From contig JAAPAX010000002.1 of the NCBI GenBank assembly GCA_013372555.1, positions 2,914,001 through 2,978,000 of the forward strand: a stretch of DNA of 64,000 nucleotides, read 5' to 3'. Within the stretch, counting starts at the first letter, position 1. Each line of letters opens with the position of its first letter. The DNA is from Elsinoe arachidis. Taxonomy: Eukaryota; Ascomycota; Dothideomycetes; Myriangiales; Elsinoaceae. The notes beneath the pieces were generated by a model. The model saw only the letters and a program-made list of their open reading frames with translations. It made no database searches and was not told the origin of the DNA. Below are positions 1-9,670 of the stretch, piece by piece. Position numbers and translations under genes: made by a program.

Positions 1-3000
1 CGGACATGGCATCGACGCAGTCTGAACAATCTGATATTAGATCGCGAGCTTCGTGACTACCAAATACCTTCACGAAGGGTCCGCGCTGCGTACGGACGTT
101 CAGAATGGGTCGACAATTTGGACATTGTCAACGAGCTCAGTGGTCATACTGGTTGCGTCAACGCGCTCAGCTGGTCAAAGTCTGGCCAACTCCTCGCTTC
201 TGGCAGCGACGATAAACACCTGAACATCCAAAAGTATCAACCTGAGGACAAGAACGCTCAATTTACTCTTGCCACCACTGTAGCCACCGGCCATACCGCC
301 AATATCTTCTCGGTCAAATTCATGCCGCACTCCAATGATCAGACTGTCATAACATGTGCCGGCGACGGAGAGATCCGTGTCTTTGATCTGGAAGCATCAG
401 GATCCAGTAGCACACCTTCCACCGCAGCCAATGCGGCCAGTAATGCTCGCCGTCGTGGTCGAGGTGTCATGCAGGAAGGCGTAAGATACCTGACCGACGG
501 CAACACTAATTGTAGAGTCTATCGCTCTCACGGAGACCGGGTAAAGCGGATTGTTACCGAATCGTCTCCTCACTTGTTCCTGAGCTGTTCAGAGGATGGA
601 GAAGTACGACAATGGGATCTTCGTCTGCCCTCTTCAGCATATCCTAGGCCTCGGAAAGCATATGATCCTGCAGTTCCGCCTCCACTCATATCCTACAAAC
701 CCTTCCAGATTGACCTTCACACCATCTCCTGCTCGGCAAGCCAGCCGTACTACATCGCACTTGGTGGATCACACCTGCATTGCTTCCTGCATGATCGTCG
801 TATGCTAGGTCGGGACAGAGTTGCCGAATCAGGTCAGAGGTCACCTACCCCAAGTTCAGAGACGGATGATGATTTGATGGGCCGAGCTACACAGTGTGTC
901 CGTAAATTTGCGCCTGGTGGGCAGCAGAGGATGCGCCGAGCAGACAACGGTCACATCACAGCCTGCAGGATTAGTGATGCGCATCCAAATGAGCTCATCG
1001 CCAGCTGGTCAGGAGAACATATTTACAGCTTCGACATAACCCGGAGTCCAGATGCATCGGAGGCGGTCAAGGTGGAGAAGACTCCCGACGGCAAATCCAG
1101 CAAAGTATCGCAATCAAGTCCCGACCTAAAGCGCAAGAGGGCACCGGGTAGTACTCATTCTCTGTCACAACAAGGAGGACATCGGGCGGAATCTCGACCT
1201 CGTACTGAAAGTCCAGTATCCGAAGGACATGATATGGCACTCAGAGTCCAATACGGAAATGGGCAGTCCGAAGACATACCAGTGAGGGAAGATCAGAACA
1301 CCCAATCAGCTCGAACGCCGCAACAACGGACTGCAGACGATCTAGCACGACGATCGACCAAGCTTGCTTCAGTCCTGCTTGACGCTCGCTCTCCACGACC
1401 ATCGTCCTTGAAAGACCCTACTGGGTGGGGCTCATCCTTTACGAGTGTCCTTGGATATTGCGCCTCAACACTTCCCGAGATGTTGCAGATCCATTCTGCC
1501 TGGCGCTATCCAGTAGACACATCATCTCCGACTATCGCCATTCACCGCACATTACGAGCCCATCGAGAGTCAGCAATTCGCTTTGTGCAAGCAGCTGGCG
1601 TGATCTCGCGGGCACTCGGCGGGAAACTGCAAAGTGCTTCATCGACAAACCCGGCACAAGCAATGTTCGAACAGATCCAGGTTTCGGAAACAGACGGACC
1701 CGATCTTTCACCATCAGAGCAGTTCCGATACGATTTCCTGAAAGCCATTTTCCTTTGGCTTGACAGTGGTGTGGGCGCTTTGATCCATAACTTTAGCAAA
1801 GACGCTGCTCCCGGTGGAAGGGCTGTACAACGCTATCCAGTACCTGCCGATGCCGATATGGACGCCATCGACGAGCATCTCATTCTATACTTGCAGAATC
1901 TAGCCAGTGATAAGAGCGTCATGAATGTGGACGTCTCGCGCTTCGAGGTAGACGAGAACCGCGTTATCTTCAGGACCGAAAAGGATGCTGTAAAAGAGTT
2001 TGGAGAAGCACTCAAAAAGCCATTTGCCGATTTGTCTGCTGAATTCAGTGGCCACGATCCAGACACGCAGCAGAGATCAATGGCCATCCGATTTTGGGGT
2101 ATGACTGTGGCTCGGGGCGTGCTCGATAATGCCTGGGAAAGTTTGGACTTTGCACTGATTAGTCGTGCCTTCGGAGGCCTGGGTCAGCCCGACCAAGCTA
2201 CCACACTACAGGGGCATCGATTGCAGGAGCAGACGGACAACATCGTCCCTGATCAAGGCGACGAAGAGAACATAGCGTCGGCGACGGTGCAGCTTTCCGG
2301 CGAAGATGAGCCGATCGCAGTGAGCGATCTGATCGAGGCAATTCGCAACGATACCCACGATGGAACTTCCAGCGACGATGCCGATGAGGATGACGACGAA
2401 GAGGAATCACTCGACAGCGCTGAAGGAAGTGATGGGGAGGAGGCCGAGGAGGAGGACGACGACGATCATGATAACGAAGACGACGAGGAGGAGTCAGTGG
2501 CTGTAGAGGACTCCGATGACGATGATGAAGACTCCGACTCTGATGACGAAGAATACGAATTCGGTTTTCCTGGTCGACTACAACGATCTGCATTCAACCG
2601 GCGCAAGCTGTGGTCCACTGTAGAGACCAAGGTACCATGTGTAAATCACACGAGGTCTTACCAGGGTCATTGCAATGTCAAAACGGTCAAAGATGTCAAT
2701 TTTTATGGCCTGGATGATGAGTACGTGGTTTCCGGTTCTGACGAAGGCAATCTCTTCATCTGGGATCGCAAAACTTCCAAATTGCTCAACATTCTTGAAG
2801 GTGACGGGGAGGTTGTCAACGTCATTCAAGGCCACCCTTACGAGCCTATGCTCGCTGTCAGCGGCATCGATGATACTATCAAGATCTTCTCCCCAGATGC
2901 CAGAGCCCGGCAAGCCGCTCGTCTCGGACAAGATGTCGCTGCTGCTGATTCTTCTACTTTCTCATCGCTTTCTTGGCCTGCTCGAGCTCGTGGTCGCCGA

Positions 3001-3400
3001 GTACCTCGTACCGGATCTGACACTGTGACGTCTGAGTCCGCGATGCCTGGACAGCGGCACCCGGAAGCTACGCCGTCCCTTGACGAGGACGATGAGTACG
3101 TTGCTCCATCTGGACTAGCCAGCCGTAAAAGGATCGAACAAGAATACCAGATCCGGAACGAAAACGATCGCACACGGCAAGGGGGAAACCAGGAAGCGTA
3201 CATCACGGCAAGTGATCTTCTAGCTATGATTCTGGGAGGCATGCGCTGATGCCTTACAGAGAAGCATGCTGGCCCAGCTCGCTGCGAGCATAAGAAGACG
3301 CAGGGCGGAGACCGGGCATGATCCCATCGCTGACGAGGCTGCTGGTCTTGCTGATGAGGATGGGAGGATCACCTTGACAGACGATTGTGTCGTGCAGTGA
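1..3400 (+). CDS. DCAF-like WD40-repeat protein, 5' partial, one GC-AG intron
   Basis: The frame is open from base 1, so the start lies outside the window; a TTG at 118 is internal, and the sequence before it (SRRVRAAYGRSEWVDNLDIV) belongs to the conserved N-terminus of this family. WD40 repeats lie at both ends (GHTGCVNALSWS near 140-190 and YQGHCNVKTVKDVNFYG to IWDRKTS near 2660-2780). A strongly acidic stretch (2380-2560) separates them. The architecture resembles DDB1-CUL4 associated factors of the DCAF6/DCAF8 type, substrate receptors of CRL4 ubiquitin ligases; that role is inferred from family likeness. The frame-1 stop at 3247 is probably intronic. A GC-AG intron, 3208-3259 (donor GCAAGT, branch CTGAT, acceptor TTACAG), joins AYIT to RSMLAQLAAS in frame and the protein then ends at 3400. 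About 1115 residues are visible. DCAF class is moderately sure; WD40 is firm. Confidence 0.85.
3208..3259 (+). other. GC-AG intron of the WD40 gene
   Basis: The donor is GCAAGT, which matches the usual consensus of the rare GC-AG class. The acceptor is CTTACAG and a CTGAT branch site lies 11-15 nt upstream of it. Removing these 52 nt fuses two phase-0 exons. Without removal the protein ends 13 codons later in LLAMILGGMR. The downstream frame codes a basic, coding-like tail. Confidence 0.7.
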
Positions 3401-3693
3401 GCGGTTTCAGAGGGCAGTGACCGGACCAACAAGCATCCTACAGATTCATCATACTTGCATAGCCAGGGAGGAATTTTAGACATCGATGGCGCGTAGCATA
3501 TCTGGAGCATAGAAGGACTCTGCGGCTTGAACATGATGCATAGATTACAGTCATTGCCGCTCCCATATTGGCCGATTGCGGCTCCAGAGCTCCGTGTCCT
3601 TTCCATGTCCTTTCCATGTCCTTTCCCCATGCCAAACGCCTGTCGCTGTTGTGGATGATGACTGGGTACCGCAAAAGCCTCCGTCCCACTTGC

Positions 3694-4076
3694 TCATTTT
3701 GATTTCGCTGCTTCCTTTGCCTGCTGTGCCTTCAATGCCTTCTTCCTGTTGCTCCTGATCATTACCACTGACAGGAAACTGCCGACAACTGCCCCGCCGA
3801 GCAGGATGAGCATGACTGGTATCCGGATGGCCCATACTCTTGGAAGGAAGAACGACTGTGAAGGGTGCGAATCATCGACGAATGGCTGGGTGTATGTCAG
3901 CCAATGGTGGGGATCATGTGAGGGAGATCGATTGTGACTGACCATTATGAGTGTCCATACTGTGTAGTACACGAAGACACCTGTCGCGACAAGCAGCATT
4001 GAAAGGCCGACTAGTTGGTCGAGCTGTGGATGTCAGAAGCTGATATCATGACCTCTGATAGCAAGCTGACCATCAT
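3694..4076 (-). CDS. DPM2: Dolichol-phosphate mannose synthase subunit 2
   Basis: Small ER membrane subunit that stabilises and regulates dolichol-phosphate-mannose synthase, the mannose donor for GPI anchors and N-/O-mannosylation. Model: complement(join(3694..3885,3943..4023,4071..4076)), 92 aa. Two hydrophobic segments are visible (LVGLSMLLVATGVFVYYTVW and IRIPVMLILLGGAVVGSFLS), with the family landmark PFVDxxHP...FFLPRVWAIRIP between and in front of the second one and a Lys-rich tail. The 57-nt intron 3886-3942 (GTCAGT...CCCAG) has no stop and is a multiple of 3, so a naive ORF reads through it and inserts 19 spurious residues between WTLIM and PFVDD. The first exon is only ATGATG; either ATG may be used. 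The gene is divergent from CWC22, with 231 bp between the two starts. Confidence 0.88.
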
Positions 4077-4307
4077 GAAATCCTCCGAGCACGTCTTCAA
4101 ATGATTCCCAGAGCCTTACTGTGAGCAATTGCGACCTGAACAAATGTCAAGGGGCACCTTCCAGCTCCGCGGTCGAGGTCGAGGGAGCTCTCTTTCAGCC
4201 GAGGTTTTTCCGGCCGCAACTGCCTGAAAGTTTCTTGCTCACCTCTGTACGACTTTCTCCCAGCTCTGCACACGATCAGCAATCTCACCTCGACTCGGTC
4301 AGGCATC
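4077..4307. promoter_or_regulatory. Shared divergent promoter, DPM2 / CWC22
   Basis: 231 bp separate the starts of two divergently transcribed housekeeping genes, so both promoters must lie here or overlap the genes. CT-rich stretches occur toward the CWC22 side. No clear TATA box is seen. Confidence 0.5.
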
Positions 4308-7184
4308 ATGGCCGCAGCAGTCGATCGCAGTCCTAGGCTGCCATCTCCAGGCGCTGCTGAGCCTGAGCAGACCGGTCCTTCGTCTGGTCGGAAACGATCA
4401 CCCATTTCGCGCTCACCTTCACCTGATCGACGAGCACCTCCACTACGTCGCAGATCCCGCTCACGGTCGCCGCCTCCACGGAATGGACCTCTACCTCGCG
4501 ATGTGGACAGATCGCGTGCTTTTGAGCGCCAACGACAAATGGAGGAGCGGCTGAAGGACAAGGAAGTGGAGGAATCGAAGCCCCTCAGCGCAGCAGAGAA
4601 GCAGGCGGCTGCGAAGAAGGAGTATGAGCGTCTGCTCACCATGCGATCTGGAGGCACATACATACCACCTGCGAGGCTAAAGGCACTGCAGGCGGAAATC
4701 GGAAACGATCCGCAATCGAAGGAGTTTCAGAGGATGGCATGGGAAGCGCTGAAGAAGTCGATCAATGGTCTGATCAACAAGGTCAATGTGTCAAACATCA
4801 AGCACATTGTCCCGGAGCTTTTTGGTGAGAATCTGGTCAGAGGGAGAGGGCTGTTCTGCAGGAGCATCATGAAGGCACAGGCTGCGTCTCTGCCATTCAC
4901 ACCAATCTATGCGGCCATGGCGGCGATTGTAAACACGAAGCTGCCGCAAGTGGGTGAGCTCTTGGTTAACAGGCTTATCATACAGTTTCGAAAGGCTTTC
5001 AAGCGAAATGACAAGAGTGTCTGTTTGAGCAGCACGACTTTCCTGGCCCACCTGATCAACCAACAAGTCGCTCACGAGATGTTGGCAGCACAGATCTTGC
5101 TTCTTCTGCTCAACAAGCCAACGGACGACAGTGTGGAGATTGCGGTAGGTCTGATGAAGGAAGTCGGTCAACATCTTGAGGAATTTCAGGCAAAGATTGC
5201 CATGGCCGTTTACGACCAGTTCAGGAATATCCTGCACGAGGCGGATATCGACAAGCGGGTGCAGTACATGATTGAGGTGCTGTTCCAGATCAGGAAGGAT
5301 AAATACAAGGACTACCCAGCTGTCAAGGACGAGCTGGACTTGGTGGAGGAAGAGGATCAAATCACGCACAACACCGGACTGGACGACCAGGTAGATGTGC
5401 AGGACGGACTCAACATTTTCAAATTTGATGCCGACTGGGAAGAGAATGAGACGGCATACAAGAAGCTCAAAGCGGAAATCCTTGGCGATGGTGACGATAG
5501 TGAAGAGGATGAAAGCGGATCCGACGTCAGCAGCGAGGATGAAGAGGAAGAGCAGCGCGAGCGAGAGATGGAGATCAAGGATCAGACAAATACAGACCTG
5601 GTCAACCTGCGACGTACGATCTACTTGACGATCATGTCGTCCGGCGGATTCGAAGAATGCACCCACAAGCTATTGCGGATCAAGCTGCCAGAAGGTCTCG
5701 AGCATGAGCTGCCTTCTATGCTGATCGAGTGTTCATCGCAAGAGCGTACGTTCAACAAATTCTTCGGGTTGATTGCTGAACGACTGTGCAAGCTCAACAG
5801 GATGTGGATTGGGTTGTTCGAGGGGCAATTCGCAAAATACTACGAAACCATACATCGCTTCGAGACAAACAGACTCAGAATCATTGCACAGCTTTTCGGT
5901 CACCTCTTCACTTCTGACGCGATTGGCTGGCAAGCCATGGAAGCAATTCGCCTGAACGAAGAGGACACTACGTCGTCTTCTCGTATCTTCATCAAGATTC
6001 TCTTCGAGGATCTCGCCCAAGGTCTTGGAATGAAGAAGCTGACCGAGCGCATGAGAGATGATTCATTACAGCCGTACTTGAACGGTGTCTTCCCAACTGA
6101 CAATCCTCGCAATACCCGATTCAGCATCAACTTCTTCACGGCCATTGGCATGGGTGCTCTGACTGAAGGCATGAGAGAACATCTCAAGAACATGCCCAAG
6201 CCCGCCGTCCCAGCGATAGCACCTGCGGCTCGCTCGCCAAGCCCCAGCGAAGGTTCCGTATCAAGCTACTCGTCCTACTCAAGCTACTCCAGCCGATCAA
6301 GGTCTGTTTCGAGATCACGGTCACCTTCACAGGACCGTCGCAGAGGCCGCAGCGTCACTCGCTCTCGGTCACCACCGCGTCGGAATGGTCGCGCAAGATC
6401 TGCTTCAGACTCGCGGTCGCCACCGCCTCGACGCCGGTCAGTCTCTGACTCTCGATCCCGCTCCCGTACACCTCCGCGTCGCAGGAGGACTCCAAGCTAT
6501 ACGCCATCTCGCTCACGCAGCCCCGTTCGCCACCGCCCTGCGACCCGGTCACCTCCCCCCAAAGGACGACGGTCGCCATCAAGCTCTCGTTCCCGCTCGC
6601 CACCTCCACGCCGTCGTCGGTCCGTCTCAAGATCGCGCTCACCGTCTCGATCTCCACCCCGGCGCAGGCGCTCTCCTTCCGACTCACGGTCTCCACCATC
6701 AAGACGAGCAAGAAGCAGGTCAGACTCAATGTCACGCTCGCCACCGCCCCGCAGACGAGGATCGCCAAGTGATTCACGCTCCCGCTCGCCCCCAAGAAGG
6801 CGCGGCTCACCGCCGCGAGATCAGCGAGGTCGTGGCGGATTCCGCGGAAACGGCGACCGACGCCGATCACCATCCTACGACTCCCGATCACGATCACCTG
6901 CACGGTCGGCCGCAGGATCCCGAAGAAATGGTAGGGCCCGACCGAGGTCCCGGACACCAGATTCGCGATCTCGCAGTCCGCCACCACGAAGCAAAGGTAG
7001 GGTCAATGGCGACGCAGCAAGGAAGGTCAATGGAGCTCAAGATGATAAGGATGACTTTGATGGCATTCACCCGAGTCGTAGAGGTTTGATGGGAGGTGAA
7101 CCACGAGGTGGTAGGGGAGGGAGAGGAGGCAGAGGTGGCTTTGGAGCAGGCAGGGGCAGGCCGAGGAGTGATCAGTACCTGTAA
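4308..7184 (+). CDS. CWC22: Pre-mRNA-splicing factor CWC22
   Basis: Spliceosome component that binds eIF4A3 and is needed for the first splicing step and exon-junction-complex loading; nuclear. 958 aa, no intron seen. Order: RS/SP-rich N-terminus (1-80), the family box SGGTYIPPARLKALQ (about 112-127), an MIF4G domain (about 140-330, including INGLINKVNVSNI and LFGENLVRGRGLFCRSIMKA), an acidic linker (about 395-420), an MA3 domain (about 427-545, including NLRRTIYLTIMSSGGFEECTHK), then a long C-terminal arginine-serine domain (about 640-900) of RSRSPPP/SDSRS repeats and a short RGG-like end (GGRGGRGGRGG). The RS domain is longer than in yeast and resembles animal CWC22. ATG at 4308 is used because it opens the RS-rich N-terminus right after the divergent promoter. 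Confidence 0.95.
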   Translation: MAAAVDRSPRLPSPGAAEPEQTGPSSGRKRSPISRSPSPDRRAPPLRRRSRSRSPPPRNGPLPRDVDRSRAFERQRQMEERLKDKEVEESKPLSAAEKQAAAKKEYERLLTMRSGGTYIPPARLKALQAEIGNDPQSKEFQRMAWEALKKSINGLINKVNVSNIKHIVPELFGENLVRGRGLFCRSIMKAQAASLPFTPIYAAMAAIVNTKLPQVGELLVNRLIIQFRKAFKRNDKSVCLSSTTFLAHLINQQVAHEMLAAQILLLLLNKPTDDSVEIAVGLMKEVGQHLEEFQAKIAMAVYDQFRNILHEADIDKRVQYMIEVLFQIRKDKYKDYPAVKDELDLVEEEDQITHNTGLDDQVDVQDGLNIFKFDADWEENETAYKKLKAEILGDGDDSEEDESGSDVSSEDEEEEQREREMEIKDQTNTDLVNLRRTIYLTIMSSGGFEECTHKLLRIKLPEGLEHELPSMLIECSSQERTFNKFFGLIAERLCKLNRMWIGLFEGQFAKYYETIHRFETNRLRIIAQLFGHLFTSDAIGWQAMEAIRLNEEDTTSSSRIFIKILFEDLAQGLGMKKLTERMRDDSLQPYLNGVFPTDNPRNTRFSINFFTAIGMGALTEGMREHLKNMPKPAVPAIAPAARSPSPSEGSVSSYSSYSSYSSRSRSVSRSRSPSQDRRRGRSVTRSRSPPRRNGRARSASDSRSPPPRRRSVSDSRSRSRTPPRRRRTPSYTPSRSRSPVRHRPATRSPPPKGRRSPSSSRSRSPPPRRRRSVSRSRSPSRSPPRRRRSPSDSRSPPSRRARSRSDSMSRSPPPRRRGSPSDSRSRSPPRRRGSPPRDQRGRGGFRGNGDRRRSPSYDSRSRSPARSAAGSRRNGRARPRSRTPDSRSRSPPPRSKGRVNGDAARKVNGAQDDKDDFDGIHPSRRGLMGGEPRGGRGGRGGRGGFGAGRGRPRSDQYL

Positions 7185-8317
7185 TAGGTGGTGTATGTAG
7201 AGTGATAGGAGCTTTAGGTGCTGTCGCGAAAAGAGTGACTAGGTGATCCGCGTTGTTGTCGCAAGTGACACAATCGAAGTATGGTGATGTATTCAAAAGC
7301 TGCGGTATGTAGTCTTTCACTTTTCTGATAAAGAATGAAAGCCATCTACTTGCCCTTCCTTACCTAATTGTCAAATTATTGCTGCTGAAATCGTACGATC
7401 AGTGACTGTTCATCTGTCACCCAAAACAGTGTACGAAAGACATGTCATCTAGGAGATATTGGCCCTTCATCCTTGCGTAGGCATGTGCGCACAATCTGGA
7501 GCAGTCAGCGACACGAATGACGACCTTCTCTGCACCAGCCTTGACAGGATTCATGATGCTATAGGAACATGATGCTCACTACAACATCCGCATCTTCAAC
7601 GTGGACGCCGATAGAAACAATATGCACGATCGTGCTGGTATACACCCACAAATACACCCCACCATACAGCTTTCGTGGTGCACGCCGCTCCCCCCTTCGG
7701 CACAAGTCCCACCACATCTCTAATAGACTATATATTCCCACCCACCCCTCCAATACACCAGATCAGTCGCCTAGCCCAGTGGCTACAGCGCACTACGGAT
7801 CGCCAATCAAACCAAGCGTTTACGCCGAGTTTGGATTCGCACCTCTGATCGCCCACAGTTCGATTCTCGACAATGTCAACACGACGACATTTACCAGTGT
7901 GCACAATTCTCCACGGGTCGAGTTGCCGATCACCAACTCACTGTCGCAAGACAGGCGCTCCTTCAGTGGAGCAGATTCGGAGCATAGCATAATTGTGATA
8001 AAACCTGAGGAAGAAGAACGGCGAGAAAGAGCGCGAATTTTTTGGAGTTTTGGTCGGAGAGGCAGGGGGGGCAGGATGGATCTGCTTCGGTGAGGGACAC
8101 GATGAGTTTTTGCACAGCGTTTGAGGGCAGAATCACACCGGATGGAATGTTTGCCACGTTGTATTGTGCTCCATTGCTTGTTTCACAGGGGGGAGAGAAT
8201 AAGCAAGCCCTGCGCAACGAAGTTTGCATGGCTGACTATACTTTTCTCGCCATCACAAGTCACGCAAAACTCACATTGCCGGCACATGTCTTCCAAAAAT
8301 CCAACCGAGATCCAACC
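7185..8317. other. Intergenic, CWC22 to tandem array
   Basis: It holds the CWC22 3' region and the upstream region of the first array gene. A 174-codon ORF (7569-8093) has no recognisable domain and irregular composition. A TATATA-like site (about 7728) precedes it. I do not call a gene here. Confidence 0.4.
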
Positions 8318-9156
8318 ATGAGCACTTCCGAACTACCAGACATGAATCACTTCCCACCCAGCGTTTCCAACGACGATGGTCAACTTTGGAGATATCGAGC
8401 TACCGCCTCAGGTGACAAAGAGCGAGGTCTTTCGCGCATATTGTCCAGGAAAGCGAGCGACAAGCTAACTACTTCTCAGTCCCACGAGGTCCCTTCGAAA
8501 ACTTCCAACGCATGGTCTTCTCCAAGGACCTCAAAATCTGCATCTCATACTACAACGACACTCACGCCCCCGACGAATGGACCGTCGCCGACTGCATCAT
8601 CTTCGAGCGCCACCAACTGCTTCCCATCCTCTGGAGAATGTACGCCGACGACACCATCATCCTGCTTCACGTCAGGGACCCTCTCTGCCGCGGCTACGAC
8701 GCAGGATTGGCCGAGATAGTGCAAAAGAATATCGCCAGCAAAATCCGACTCCACCTCATCGCCACAACCAGGTACATGCCGCTCGCTGTGCGCTTCGTCG
8801 CCTACCGCACTTCGCCAGCAGGCAGTCCCAGCCGACGCATGGCGCTGGAGGACATGAATGCCGTGCAAGACTCTCTGGAACGCGATCGAAAGGTGCGAGC
8901 TGCTTTGTTCGAGGATGAGCCAGTAGCGTTCTCTACGATTTTGGGCGCGAGGAACATACCGGATGCTCAGCTTTGGGCTGAGTGGAGACGATTCTACACC
9001 AGTGAGCTTGACGAGGCAGCCGAGCCGGGCTCGACGAATTACAGCGAGGGAAGGAAATCGGCGGTGTGGCAGCAGGTATTTGGAGATGATGACGAGTTGG
9101 CAGGTCAGCTGGAAGGTTTCCTTCACAAGCGTGAACATGAGGTGGGATGTCGATAG
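8318..9156 (+). CDS. Tandem family 1, member A (unknown function)
   Basis: Function unknown. Model: join(8318..8411,8480..9156), 256 aa. The intron (68 nt) has donor GTGACA, a perfect GCTAAC branch and acceptor TTCTCAG; splicing gives an in-frame N-terminus ending VPRGPFENFQRMVFSKD, which lines up with the segment before the core in other members. Core: ISYYNDTHAPDEWTVADCIIF, then LLHVRDP where most copies have LHCRDP. The C-terminal half is helical and charged; no signal peptide or membrane segment. It is the first of a head-to-tail plus-strand series running to 25355. It is the only member where I see a convincing intron. Family membership is sure; the first exon is likely but unproven. Confidence 0.75.
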
Positions 9157-9568
9157 CTGTGTGCAGGGAGTGTGCTGCAGACTTTGCAGGGGAAATGGGT
9201 AACTGCTTGTTCGGCACATTGAGGACATGGGGCGACGCATAGCTGCTCGTCTTTGAAACACCACTCATGCAGCGAACCGCAAGCGAGATGAGCTGAAGGG
9301 CACTGTGCAACCCAAGAACTAGTCTGGAAGATCCAACAAGAAGCTTTACATCCACTGGTGCTACCCACCCATGTATCATCCTATCATTTTTCACCAATTT
9401 CACGGATGGATCTGTACGCCCGAGCTGCCACGCTGTCAACTCGGACGGACGAACCAGGCACAAAGAACGTGCAGGAATGGCAAACGATAGCATTAACGAT
9501 GCCTTTAGTCTACTATCCGGCGAAAGTAGGACTGGAAAGGAGGCTCCCAGTTCTTCATCACTGGAAAG
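9157..9568. other. Intergenic spacer A-B
   Basis: 412 bp between members A and B. No feature beyond presumptive terminator and promoter sequence. Confidence 0.4.
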
Positions 9569-9632
9569 ATGAATCACACGCGTTCAGGACGATCACTGGT
9601 TTGCGGGAAAGTGGTAGAGGGACCGATTGAGA

Positions 9633-9640
9633 ATTGTGTC
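9633..9640 (+). repeat. Target-site duplication, left
   Basis: ATTGTGTC directly abuts the left terminal repeat and is identical to 12507-12514. Eight bp is the hallmark length for hAT elements. Confidence 0.93.
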
Positions 9641-9670
9641 CAGTGTAGACCGTAATCAATATAATCAATC
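9641..9670 (+). repeat. hAT terminal inverted repeat, left
   Basis: Begins CAGTGTAGACC and pairs with the right end GGTCTTCACTG at 12496-12506. AATCAAT-type runs follow in both arms. Confidence 0.88.

Noticed and set aside
118..3249. WD40 ORF starting at 118 and ending at 3249
   Set aside because: The 'start' is TTG inside a conserved segment that is open to base 1, and the end lies in a probable GC-AG intron.
7569..8093. 174-codon ORF
   Set aside because: No motif, irregular composition, no splice or family support.
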